Source: Daphnia pulex (Eukaryota > Arthropoda > Branchiopoda > Diplostraca > Daphniidae). Taken from it: a DNA stretch of 64,000 nt. The stretch spans positions 7,710,501 to 7,774,500 of the forward strand of contig NC_060028.1 in NCBI RefSeq assembly GCF_021134715.1. The letters are read 5' to 3'. Both the position numbers and the translations under genes were made by a program. Positions within the stretch are counted from its first letter, which is position 1. Every line of letters starts with the position of its first letter. Below the pieces are notes generated by a model. It worked only from the letters and a program-made list of their open reading frames with translations. It did not search any database and had not been told where the DNA came from. This document shows positions 50,508-64,000 of the stretch, one piece after another.

Positions 50508-51654
50508 CTTTTATGTATTTTTGCCAATAATAGTCAGTGATCTTTTAGTCAAAGATGGAATATGATTTGTCTGGAATCAAATTTTTTAAGATGTGACACC
50601 TGTTGAGGTTGAGGCCAGATGATTTAAGTTATTAGTGCTGGTTCACCTGGTTGATACACCTTGCCCTGGGGATTACAAATTATGAGCAGACACAAATAAT
50701 TAATAAAATAATGAAATAGAATAGGTGCAAAAAATTATCACTGGTTGCTATGATAACAAGGATATAATTTTTGTAATGCAAATCCAAGATGACAGGATGG
50801 TGGCACGAGAGTGACATTTTTTTTTACCATGCTTTAACAAAGTCAAGTGGTAAGTGTTAATAATAATAATAGCCTCAGTAATGTGCAAAGCATGGAAACC
50901 ATATGTGTATGTTTTGACTGCTAAATTGAAAAAAGTTTTTAACCAAATGATGAGAAACTAAACTTATTGCCTAACCTAAATAATGGACAAAACAGTAGCT
51001 CAATCCCTATGCAAACTATATTACAACACAACAACACATCCTGGGCTTACAGTTACACTGCAACTGAAAACGTTTGACTAATGACGCGTAATGACTTGAG
51101 AAGAATGAAATATGGCTGTCTGCCCCAAAGTCCCTAAGGGCAGGGTGACGGGAAACAGGATGGAGGTTGGGACGTGCAGAATCGAACACATTATTTGCTA
51201 ACAATACGCTAACTTAATACTTATCGCAAATAAAACAATACGATATTATTCAATTACCATGGCACAGTAAAGACCATAGATAAAGACCACAGATAAAGAC
51301 AATCGACTTTATCTGTGATGTACAGATACTTAACAAAATTAATCTTTCTACAAAACACACCTTAAAAACAAGATTTTCCGTTGTACTATACAATGTAGTA
51401 GGAGACTCAGGTCAAACGTCAGTGTTCAATGGTCAGCAGAATGAAATAATAGTAGATACAGTATATTTTTTGCTCTAAAATCAGAATGCTTCAAGGAAGC
51501 AAAGAATCAAATTTCAAATAATTCCGCAAGTCGTCTCACACTTAAAAAACAATTGACATCGCATGCGCGTATACAGCTATAGCTGGTTTAGCCCCTTGGG
51601 GTTTACTTTCAAAACATCGTCTACAAAAGACAAATTGTCAAAAAGTCGGGAAAA
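50508..51654. promoter_or_regulatory. Shared 5' interval of the RING-cyclophilin and GPR89 genes
   Basis: About 1.15 kb between two divergently transcribed starts (50507 minus, 51655 plus). It contains the GATA-motif cluster at 51278-51317. The minus ORF at 51016-51204 has no domain. No TATA box was placed with confidence. Confidence 0.5.
51278..51317. promoter_or_regulatory. Cluster of three AGATAA (GATA-type) motifs
   Basis: AGATAA at 51278 and 51291 on the plus strand and its complement TTATCT at 51309. The second and third form an 11-bp inverted repeat (cacagataaag / ctttatctgtg at 51288-51298 and 51307-51317). The spacing fits a GATA-factor element or a small hairpin. Function is not shown. 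Confidence 0.4.
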
Positions 51655-53647
51655 ATGAACGTCGTGGAAGATACAATCGCGATTACCCTTTCAGTGGTAA
51701 TAAGTTGTGGTTATGTTGTCATGCGTTTGTCTCTTCAAATTTTAACTAAGAATGCGTCTTTTATTCTGGTTCTCGATAGATAATTTTTTTTGCCGGTGGA
51801 TGGGTTTTTTTTATGAAACAACTCTTCAGGGACTATGAAGTTCATCACCATACCGTTCAATTAATATTTTCAGTAACATTTGCTCTTTCTTGCATTATGT
51901 TTGAACTTATTATTTTTGAAATTCTAGGGATATTAGATGCCAGGTATTATAATTTCATCTTTCTAACTTCATAAATCATACTAATAATGATTGCAAATAT
52001 TTTTAGCTATCGCTTCATATGCTGGAATGTGGTGCTATACACAATGCTAGTATTTGTGATTGTAATTATACCGTTTTATATTGGATACTTTGTGCTCTCA
52101 AATATTCGTTTTGGTAAGTACCATATATATCCCTGTAATCTTTCTACATACAGATATTACATATTCTGTTGGTTTACTAGTCAGGAAAGGTCTTGTCAAA
52201 ATTTTGTCCCTGATAGTTTGGGTTATCTATCTATACCTATTCTGGAAAGTTGGTGATCCCTTTCCAGTAATAAGCAGTTCTAAGAGGAGTCTCCGTTTGC
52301 TCTCAATGGAACAAGGCATCTCTCGCATAGGTATTATTGGTGTCACAGTAATGGCCCTTCTTTCTGGCTTTGGTGCTGTGAATTATCCATACACTTCCAT
52401 GGCAGTATTTATGAGGTAAACTTTATCAAACATATGCTTCTCTAGGCTAATCTCCCACTGTAGTGAAAATGCTGTCCTATTATATAATCTAATTTCAACA
52501 TAATTATTTATTATAGACCAGTTACTCACACTGACATTCAGATAGTGGAAAGGAAACTGATGCAAACTATGGACATGATCGTTGTTAAGAAAAAGCGAAT
52601 CGCTCTCATGGAAAGAGACTCCCGAAGTCAAAAGAATAGAAACACTAAAGAGACCAGCACTCTCGGAGTTTGGTCTATGTTGAAAAGTGTAGCTTCTGTT
52701 CGAGTCAGTAGTTCCGAAAGTAAGATTTTGGGATTCAAGAAGAAGAGCTATTTTAATTAAACTTCTAAATTTATTACTAGATTTATCGTCTTTAAAATCT
52801 GAAGTTTTAGCTCTAGAAGAGCTTAGTCGTCAACTTTTTGTAGAAGCTGTTGATCTTCATACAATGGAAGACAGGCTAGAGTGGTAAAACATTAGGTTTT
52901 GTGTGATATTTCTAAAGGTGCAATCCTCATTTTCTCTTTATTATTTCAGGTCTACAACATGGCAAGGAAAGTACTTTAACTTCCTTGGTTATTTTTTCTC
53001 AATATACTGCATGTGGAAGATTTTTATTGTAAGTATTGCCCTATCAAATTTTAATGACAGAATTTTAAGAAATCTTGTATAATCTCGTTTTTAATTAACA
53101 GAGTACTATTAACATTGTGTTTGATCGAGTTGGTCGAGTAGATCCAGTGACGCGCGGTCTTGAGATTGCCGTACATTGGGTTGGATTGTCGATCGACTTT
53201 AACTTTTGGTCTCAACATGTTTCTTTTTTGTTGGTCGGATGCATTGTCGTTACTTCTATTAGGGGGTTACTTTTAACCCTAACCAAATTTTTCTACGCAA
53301 TCTCAAGCAGCAAGTCATCCAACGTCATTGTTTTACTTCTCGCCCAAATTATGGTAACTATATTACTTTATATGTTAGTTTTTCTGTAATTGAAATGATC
53401 AAAGTTTTCTTGCTTTTTGTCAATTTTTAAGGGAATGTATTTCGTATCATCTGTTTTACTAATGCGCATGAACATGCCTGCCGAGTATCGTACCATCATC
53501 ACTCAAGTGCTTGGAGATCTGCAGTTTTCTTTCTATCATCGATGGTTTGACGTTATCTTTCTTGTCAGTGCTCTGTCATCTATTGCTTTTCTTTATCTCG
53601 CTCACAAACAAGCTCCCTCAGCAGACAGTAAACTGAATAACTATTAA
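51655..53647 (+). CDS. GPR89: Golgi pH regulator (GPR89)
   Basis: Multi-pass membrane protein of the Golgi, a voltage-dependent anion channel that supports acidification in the mammalian orthologue. Exons: 51655-51696, 51780-51943, 52007-52113, 52154-52415, 52517-52719, 52781-52883, 52950-53028, 53102-53353 and 53432-53647; 475 aa against about 455 in human. Strong family landmarks are [107 protein letters not shown] and [17 protein letters not shown]. The C-terminus is hydrophilic. All introns are 39-100 bp or so with GT-AG ends. The 3' end faces KAT2 with only 161 bp between stop codons, so the 3' UTRs probably overlap. Confidence 0.96.
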
Positions 53648-53808
53648 TTCAATTCTTGAAATGAAAACTAAGCCAAACAGGTGATGCAATGAAAATTTTT
53701 CTCAGCTTGTTTCTCATATTGCTTGATATTTATTTTATTTGTCGTCGATTGAGTGCATGTAATATAAATACTTGTGTCAACATTTAACTTCTTATTCGAA
53801 CGTCAGCT

Positions 53809-57016
<3,208 letters not shown>

Positions 57017-57543
57017 GGGAAACCAAAATCTGATATCCTTTCTTGTAGTTGTACATCACTTTTAGTGAACGTCATAAATATACTAACTGAACTCAGAAGT
57101 ACGCAATTAGGGGAATTACGGGGATTTCTAGCAGAAATCCAGGCGCGTCGCGAAAATTTTTGTTTACCCCCGGTGGCGCAAGATTGCCACATTTACCTTT
57201 ATCCTTATGTTTTTGGGAACGGAAAAACGAAACATAAAAATTAATTTTATGAAGAAAAGATTTTTTAAAATTTAAACTTGACATAAGACAGCAAGTGAGA
57301 AACTAAAAAACTGTCGAAAAAAACAAGTGAAGAAAATCGCCTTTTAAAATACGATTTGAAAAAATCCGACACTGATGTTTGACTCCAACTTCACTTAACA
57401 ACAAGTCAACAACATAAGAAATTATGAATTTACGTCTGAAGATTTAAAAAATTTACCCTGTTTACGAAATCTGTTTCTTGAAGGACTAAACTTCAGGTGT
57501 ACTTTCCTGTGTAATTGTATGGGGGAATAACCTGGATGTAAAT
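57017..57543. promoter_or_regulatory. Bidirectional promoter region, KAT2 / CENP-S
   Basis: 527 bp between the KAT2 and CENP-S start codons, which point away from each other. It must contain both 5' UTRs and promoters. The 63-codon minus ORF at 57093-57284 is not supported. No TATA box is evident. Confidence 0.6.
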
Positions 57544-58117
57544 ATGGATCACGAAGAAGTAAGCAAATCTATTAGCAGACCATGAATCGCACATAATTTT
57601 CGTTTTTACTTACAGCGGCTGAAAGCGTCATTGCATTTTACCGTGGGTAAAATGTGTGAAGAACAGGAAGCTAGAACTCACATTAGTTTTGACAAGCATG
57701 TGATAGCAACAATAAATGAAATTGTCTGGCAAAAGATCAAGCTGGTTACACAAGATTTGGAAGCTTTTGCCAAGTATTAATTTTCTTGATCGCTTATGTT
57801 AAAATAAGATGTATGCATTGTTATTTACATTTGTTTATTGAGGCATGGAAAGCGCACAACAATCAATGGAGATGATGTGAAGCTGCTGGTTCGAAGGAAT
57901 GAAGATTTAGTAAGTATTCAAGTAAAAACATTGTGAGAAGCCAATTGAGTCCATTGAAAAATTATTACAGAAAGCCATAGTAGAAACACTAGGATCAACC
58001 AACTCAGAGGATAATGCAAAAATAGACAAGGGGAAAGCATTGGTGAAGAAGAAGAAAATCGAGACTGTTCCACCAGAAGTGACTCTGGACACAGATGATG
58101 ATGACATGTTCACATGA
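57544..58117 (+). CDS. CENPS: CENP-S / MHF1 histone-fold protein
   Basis: Histone-fold subunit of the CENP-T-W-S-X kinetochore complex and, with MHF2/CENP-X, partner of FANCM in DNA repair. Exons: 57544-57558, 57616-57773, 57843-57909 and 57971-58117; 128 aa, close to the usual size. Landmarks are LKASLHFTVGKMCEEQ, ATINEIVWQKIKLVTQDLEA and FAKHGKRTTINGDDVKLLVR, the last being the diagnostic C-terminal part of the histone fold. The tail is Lys-rich (VKKKKIETVPPE) and ends in an acidic TDDDDMFT. The first coding exon is only five codons (MDHEE), set by the phase-0 donor GTAAGC. An AATAAA lies at 58213. Confidence 0.93.
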
Positions 58118-58212
58118 CTATGATCTAAGCTGTATTGTTCTACATCAGGGAAGACAGTCGTTTTGTGCGTTTGGGAGGATTATGTGGTATGCGGAACATC
58201 AAAAATAATTAA

Positions 58213-58218
58213 AATAAA
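58213..58218 (+). terminator. Poly(A) signal AATAAA for CENP-S
   Basis: Canonical AATAAA 96 bp after the CENP-S stop codon, on the sense strand. Confidence 0.6.
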
Positions 58219-58468
58219 CGACGCTTCTAAATCGCCGCAAATAGAAACACCGAATACATATTAAGAGGCGTAGAAATTCCAACCGATTATTATTTTTTTT
58301 ATGGCTACCAAATAAATGGTCGAATGTCGTTTAATTGTGTCCTGTCGTCAGGCACTCGTCATTTAATACAGAGTTACATAGCGGAAATATATTTTTTTAA
58401 AAGTCACCGACACATTTTCCTTGTTTAGTTTCCCTTCCATTTGTCTTCTAAAACGTGAAATATTTTCT

Positions 58469-61400
58469 TTAAAGCTCGGTCGAAGTGGTGGAAGTCAACG
58501 CATTGACTCTTATGGCATTGCAGGATTTACACAGGACACGCCCATCCAACGGGTAACAACCGCGCCCTTCAGCTTCCGACGATAGAACTAAATCGCAGTC
58601 CTAATATCCCAAAAAACCATGTTAGGATGTTGACAATTAGAAAAGTAAATATATGCCAAGTTACCTCGCATTTGTAACATTGTACGTGAAAGCTCCGATC
58701 CAGAGCGACAACACGAACAGTTTCTTCCTGTCCAGGCTCTGGCATGATGGGATCGTGACAAACAGAGCAGCGCGGAGCGAATTTCCTAAAACCAAATATT
58801 ATAGTATTTTTAACGAAGGTTCGTCAAGAAACAAGAAATAACAATCGTACTTGTGGAAATCGTCAATGCAGTGAATCCGGTTGGCGGCATCAACCGTGAA
58901 AGGAATGCCGTCCAAACAGAGTAGACAAACAATGCAGGTGAAACACTGGGGATGGTAAGGTTTTCCTGTGGCACGTAAGATGCGGTCGAGGATCGGCTCG
59001 GAGCAAACACAGCATTTCTCTAGGCTATTCTATTTGTCCGTCAGAAAAGGGAGTCAAGGGTTAGAAACTGACACCATTTCAAATCTGTTTTTTTTCTTTT
59101 CCTTTTAATTTACCATGTAACATTCTTGACAATGGGGTTCGCCATCGACCGCATAGAACGGCTTTCCTTGCAGACGGCAATTGCAGACACGACAGGTAAA
59201 ACAGGCTATGTGGAACACACGGTCCATGGCCGTGCAACCAGAGCCTTCACCCACGACCTTCAAACCGCAATCGGCACACATTCCTGCGCACGACGTTCAG
59301 AAGAAAAGCAGCGTGAGTGTGTGTGTGTGTGTGTGTGTTGTGTATAAACAGCAAAGGCCAGGCCGGGCATAAAGCCGAAAGAGGAAAAAATAAATATATC
59401 AACGTCCTTGACGGATATTTATGCTCCCAATAGGTTCTTTCTCTCTTGCCTTTTTGCCCAAATCAACAAGATCGTCTCTCTTTCTTTTTTAGAAAATGGC
59501 AAAAGCACCAATCAAAGTGGAGGAGAGCCACTTGTGAACCAAGATGTTGAAATTTCAATCGTACGCACTTCACTTTAGAGCTAGACGAATTTACTAACCA
59601 AAGAACTCTGGGTCGGCGGCATTATCCATAGACTGGACGAGCAAATTGGTGAGCGCATCCACTTCTTCCTCTTGAACTGGCGAAGTGGCTCCCTTGGCGT
59701 GACTGGCTTGGGGTTTCAGGGTAGCCGCAGATCCACCGGCCGCAGATCCGCCACCGTAGGTGGTACTGCTACTGCTACCGCCGTAAGGCGGATAGGCAGA
59801 CGTCGTGTAGTGCGACGGGCGAGTCAAGCTCGACATGCTGCCAGCGGGACTGTGTTGATGATGAGGTCGTGGTTGAATCGGCTCGTACAGCGACTCGTAG
59901 TTGGACGCCTATATACCCCATCACCAAATAGATTCAAAACAATAAAACATTAGCACCCTACAGTTTGAAATCATCCTGGAACAACACGAGTGATACCAAC
60001 AGGCGTGGAAACAACAGGCACAGGTGTTTTGATATCCGAATCGTTGGGGGGGAATCAACTGGAACAAATTGGAGGGTGACTGAATGAGATAAGGAGCGAG
60101 GAGCCGTTTCTAGCAACAAGTAGTCTGAAATCCGCGTGCCAAACCACTGAGCCAAAAAGGTGACACGCTCACGAGAGAGGGAGCTTTGACGTAATCAAGT
60201 GCGGGAAACATGCAAGCAGCGCACGGATCTTGGCTCGTCGTTACTACGGGAAAAACCTCTAGATGCGCCCAACTCCTCCTCTCTTTCTGTCCCTCCCACC
60301 ACCACCTCAACGCGGCACGCAGAGCTCCAACTTTCGCTGCCATATAAGTCGCGCTGAGCCCAGTCTCTCTCCCCCCCCCCCTTCTTTCTTAATACTCGTT
60401 TTCTTTTTGTGTGTGCATTCGGACTATGGGCCCATTCCTTGATGGGAGGTGAGATAGAGAGAATTCACAAACTGACTATTCACGCTACCATTCGAGGCAA
60501 CCATTTTCGGGACATAGTCCAAGAGCAACACACTCAATAGCTGTGGCTCAAGGAACAAGCTAGAAATCCGTCATCGGGCAAATTTGAAAAGAATAACTCG
60601 TAAAAAAGAAAAAATCCCAGATATAAAGCATTAAAAAGAAAAAGAAAAACCTTTCCAATAAGAGAAGAAACAAATATTCATTCCGTCAGTTCAGTTTCTA
60701 CCTGGCCAGTATTTACCTTCGTAAAAAGGCGGAGGTCGGAAAACATGAAGCCAAAAAGCAGTTTGCCCACCCGCTGTCCCAGAACTTTTTTTTCAAAAAG
60801 CAACTCCCGTTTTTGACCGCCTAAATTATTTATAGCTCAAGCTGCTGCTGGTTTGCTGAAGCGAGCGATTTATATGAAACGTCGGTTGGCGCGGCCAACT
60901 GTCAACACACTCGATGTTGTTTCTTTTTCAATCGTCTTCAGAGATGCAAACGTTGATCAGTTGAGGAGCCTTCATTTTTATTTGGGTTAATCAGGTCACA
61001 GATTTACTACTCGAGCTAAATGACGCAATCCATCCGCACGAAACACCATGAATCACCTTCGACCAAGTGTGGTGCGAATCAAGCCAAACTTTTGGCAGTC
61101 ATGAGCCAAAAACGCTCCGCCTCTAGAGTGAAAAATTTAGCATTTCTTTTTAGATTGAGGAAAATAAGAAAAATATGAAGGAAGATAAACAACAACCATC
61201 ACTCCGTATAAACCAAGGTCGGCCAGTGAGAGAGAGAAAAAAGCGAAAACACTCTAGCGACCTTGACGGCAACTCGTTATTCCGATCGGTTAGGCGAGTC
61301 TGTCCACCGCTATTTAAGGCAACAACGTGAGGCCAAGGGAAGTGAGTTGGGGAAACATTTCAGTGTTAATTTGTTATCAGAGATTACGAGAATACAAAAG

Positions 61401-62068
61401 AGTTGTATACATCAGTGAATGCGTGACTAAGAGAGAAGATACTGGACCTGCGATAAAGGAGCGTAGTTGCTGGTTGATCCTGTTGTCGATCCGCAACCAG
61501 CCCTCCGCAACTCGGAATAGCTCGAGCTAACCGGAGACGGAGGTGACGTCACTTCCTCAGTGGAAGACGGCGTGGGGAATAGATGCAGATGGTCACTGTT
61601 GCTGCCGTAGTAGCCCGACAGATCCGAGGGCAGCGGTGGCGGAGGCAGAGGCAAATCTACGTCGTTGTCACAGGAAGCGAAGGCGGGAGGTGGGGGTGGT
61701 GGAGGCAGGTAGGGTGGTGATCCTAGTTGATGAATGTTGCCGTAGATGGGTTCTTCATTCTGTACTAGGTATGGCTCCACATTTTCATAGTTACTGGATG
61801 AGCTGACACTCGTCAACAAACTGCCATCAGCATTGTGTGTTTTCAGAACAGTGCTGAATGATGGTTCTAGACAACTAGAAATATTTGAGCTCTTGGGGAC
61901 AATAGGGACCTGGGGTTGAGCCTTGTACTGAGGTTTAGGTGCTACTGAAGGACCAAACTTCCTCAAGCTGTCCGGTGACATTTCATAACTCATTTGACTG
62001 GATCTTTCTACATCACCAGAAGAGATACCTAACCGGGAAAACTTCTTCTCGATTGGAATGCTAGCCAT
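58469..62068 (-). CDS. zyx: Zyxin-family LIM protein
   Basis: Actin-cytoskeleton and focal-adhesion scaffold that can also act in Hippo signalling. Exons (minus): 62068-61448, 59908-59599, 59283-59114, 59029-58851, 58785-58665 and 58600-58469; 1533 nt, 510 aa. The N-terminal half is Pro/Ser-rich with polyproline stretches ([23 protein letters not shown]) of the type bound by Ena/VASP EVH1 domains. A short conserved stretch, [17 protein letters not shown], precedes the LIM region. Three LIM domains follow: about 313-370 ([24 protein letters not shown]), 373-430 ([27 protein letters not shown]) and 433-497 ([33 protein letters not shown]). Three C-terminal LIMs and a proline-rich N-terminus define the zyxin/LPP/TRIP6 family, of which arthropods have one. 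The first intron is unusually long (about 1.5 kb) and its donor (CAG|GTCCAG) is weak. Confidence 0.92.
59909..61447 (-). other. Intron 1 of zyxin
   Basis: 1.5-kb intron, by far the largest in the housekeeping cluster. It has a CT tract and a C run at 60363-60382, and a TATAA-like string at 60341-60348 (minus-strand CTTATATGG). An internal promoter for a short LIM isoform is possible but not shown. Confidence 0.5.
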
Positions 62069-62708
62069 TAAAAAACTAATTCAAACAGATTCCTGAGTAT
62101 ATATATAGACAAGGATTAATGTCAACACAAAACGTACGACCAGTCTTCCGACAGGATTCTTTCAACTTTCAAGGAATGGAATTGTTCAATGGGAAATTGG
62201 AATGTAAATTGGGCGACTTACGAAAACGCCCATCAAATCTATCTTAACGGATGAAAAAAATTATCAATAACACCAATTGTATATCACCATAAAAAAACGT
62301 CTATTCTATTCTAAGAACTGCTGTCAAAATCCAGAAACCACCTAGCGGCCAACATTAGCACTTGGTTGTATTTGATTTTGCCCAATCCACTGGTTCACGA
62401 TTTTGACATTTTGTTGACATGAATGTAGCTCTTATTATTTTTTTTAAAATTACAAAATCAATAAATACAAGGCGATTATAAAGTAATTGTTGAACCAATA
62501 GCCATTTTAAGGATCAGCATCGTCAATGTCGTGGTCCTGGTCGTCAATATGGTTTTGTTGTTTTAGCCCTTATCATCTTTAACAGTTAAACCTGTCCTAA
62601 ATTATGATAACTGGCATAAGCCTGGACAACTTATTATCTATCTGCCTTAGATTCATTCACATGACAATTTCAGTATTTCCCCTTAGCTACTGTCGGTAAG
62701 TTTTAGAA
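62069..62708. promoter_or_regulatory. Bidirectional promoter region, zyxin / CPTP
   Basis: 640 bp between the divergent start codons of zyxin (62068, minus) and CPTP (62709, plus). No further ORF. Both promoters and 5' UTRs must lie here or, for zyxin, also in intron 1. Confidence 0.55.
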
Positions 62709-63544
62709 ATGTCGTCACCCGAAAAAAAGTTTGATCTCCAATACCTTCATGTTCAATTGTCTGCTGTTTATGAAAAGACCCATAAACTTGACATGGATTC
62801 CTACATAAAAGCTTACAATGAGTTTAACAAGTATTATTTTTTCTAATTTCAGTAAATTCTGCATGAAATATTTTTATGAGATGATTGTGTGCCACTAGGT
62901 TCTTCGGGTTAATGGGCACAGTATTTGGTTTTGTATCTTCAGATGTAACCAGCAAACTTGAAATATTGCAGACTTTTAGACAAGGTAGCAATGGTCATCA
63001 TTTTCAAACCATTGAGGATATGATCATTCATGAGGAGAATGAAAACAAGTTTAGTGATTCCAAATACATATCTGCAAGTCGTACTTTGCTACGTCTCCAT
63101 AGAGCCTTATGTATGATATATATATATATATATATAATTGAAATATTTCAGATGGATAACATGTTTAACCCCATTCCTAGTGTTTATTGCCTTATTCCTT
63201 GAAGAACTGTTTCAACTGAAATCAGAAGACAAGCTTTCAAGTGCCTGCCAGAAAACATATAGTTCCACATTGGGGCAATATCATCCTTGGATTATACAAA
63301 AAGCTGCAATCATGGCAATGTATGCTTTGCCCACCAAACAGGGACTCTTGCATCGGGTACATATATAAATGTCTCTCTTTAAATCAAACATTATATACTA
63401 ACTTGATTTCATTAGATTAAATCCCCTGATGAAACTGAAGAACACTATAATGAACTACTTCCTAAAGCTGTGGATGCAATGAAAGAAGTTTATAACAGAA
63501 CCCAAAAGTTGTATCAAGAACACAACATACTAGAACTGCCTTGA
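62709..63544 (+). CDS. CPTP: Ceramide-1-phosphate transfer protein (GLTP fold)
   Basis: Cytosolic carrier of ceramide-1-phosphate between membranes. Exons: 62709-62830, 62899-63110, 63181-63356 and 63416-63544; 212 aa (human about 214). The GLTP fold is clear: GLMGTVFGFVSSDVTSKLEI carries D56 and K60 of the phosphate headgroup site, RTLLRLHRAL carries R102 and R106, and GQYHPWIIQKAA carries H146. These match human Asp56, Lys60, Arg106, Arg110 and His150 (family knowledge). The tail, VYNRTQKLYQEHNILELP, ends like mammalian CPTP. The phosphate-binding set makes CPTP more likely than a glycolipid-binding GLTP. The exon 2/3 join uses donor T|GTATGA and acceptor CCTAG|TGTTTA, the only pair that keeps frame. 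Confidence 0.94.
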
Positions 63545-63673
63545 AAAATGTTTCCAAACCCCAGACCAAATGTAATCCAAATTCTAATGAAGTTTTTGCA
63601 TACAAACTTTTACCCTATTCATAAATAACAGTAATACCTTTAATAAGATTTTAAAAAATCAGAATGAGACTAC

Positions 63674-63679
63674 AATAAA
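63674..63679 (+). terminator. Poly(A) signal AATAAA for CPTP
   Basis: AATAAA 130 bp after the CPTP stop codon and just before the opposing gene's stop at 63755. Confidence 0.55.
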
Positions 63680-63754
63680 ATTGAGCTTACCATTTTCAGT
63701 CTAAATTGTATTCTTATAGACCACAGATTGTTATTTACAGACCTTCAAGGACTA

Positions 63755-63945
63755 TCAGTTGTCTACTCCTTTCCTCATTAAAATGGGGATAAATCTGTGC
63801 TTCTTATCTAGTTCCCACATTCTCAGGGGCCCTATCGAGCATGCTCTTGAAGTGTCTTTCGTTACGCCCCGTAACAGGTTCATAATAGTATGCTTGGGAA
63901 TCTTGTTTTTCCTGCATTTTTTGATGAACTCGTTTCTCAGCAAGT
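63755..63945 (-). CDS. Last exon of an unrecognised gene (partial)
   Basis: Minus-strand exon opened by an acceptor (tatttaaag|ACTTG at 63946) and read in one frame to the stop at 63755. It gives about 63 residues: DLLRNEFIKKCRKNKIPKHT, then NLLRGVTKDTSRACSIGPLR and FIPILMRKGVDN at the end. The segment is basic and helical-looking without Cys/His motifs. It is tail-to-tail with CPTP. The rest of the gene lies right of the window. I do not recognise the family. Confidence 0.6.
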
Positions 63946-64000
63946 CTTTAAAATATAAATAAAACAATTAAATACCATCAGAAAATGGTGTAAAAATGAT

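Noticed and set aside
59126-59372. Plus-strand ORFs over the zyxin LIM1 exon
   Set aside because: Antisense shadows of a Cys-rich coding exon plus a GT-repeat tail.
61543-61806. 87-codon plus ORF opposite zyxin exon 1
   Set aside because: Antisense of the polyproline-coding segment; no independent support.

Overview
The window is nuclear DNA of an animal. The protein-level matches, short GT-AG introns and the paired ems/E5-type homeobox genes point to an arthropod, most likely a branchiopod crustacean such as Daphnia (inference; no search was run). There are no operons, bacterial genes or CRISPR arrays. Every multi-exon gene below was joined by hand from GT-AG sites and reading phase. The joins of the main genes keep frame from ATG to stop.

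Layout. (1) 1-28.4 kb is a developmental-regulator domain. It holds two ems/Emx-type homeobox genes on the minus strand: exon 1 of one (796-1564, its homeodomain exons lie left of the window) and a complete ems gene (18563-20026). They are separated by about 17 kb of noncoding DNA rich in CT/GA, CA and trinucleotide microsatellites, with one Tc1/mariner-like foldback MITE. (2) 28.4-41.3 kb is AT-rich and repetitive. It holds exon-like remnants of an unrecognised gene, two copies of a dispersed repeat, two foldback elements, inverted block duplications and a 33-bp minisatellite. (3) 42.3-46 kb has two tandem CRAL-TRIO lipid-transfer genes with identical exon structure. (4) 47.4-63.9 kb is a compact housekeeping cluster: a small candidate gene (-), a RING/B-box-like/coiled-coil/cyclophilin-like protein (-), GPR89 Golgi pH regulator (+), KAT2 Gcn5/PCAF (-), CENP-S/MHF1 (+), zyxin (-), CPTP ceramide-1-phosphate transfer protein (+) and the last exon of an unknown gene (-).

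The housekeeping genes alternate strands, so promoters are shared head-to-head (KAT2/CENP-S, zyxin/CPTP, RING-cyclophilin/GPR89) and 3' ends meet tail-to-tail (GPR89/KAT2, CENP-S/zyxin). Their functions are unrelated (chromatin, kinetochore/DNA repair, focal adhesion, lipid transfer, Golgi pH), so the clustering looks like genome compactness. The most unusual protein is the RING to cyclophilin-like fusion at 48121-50507.
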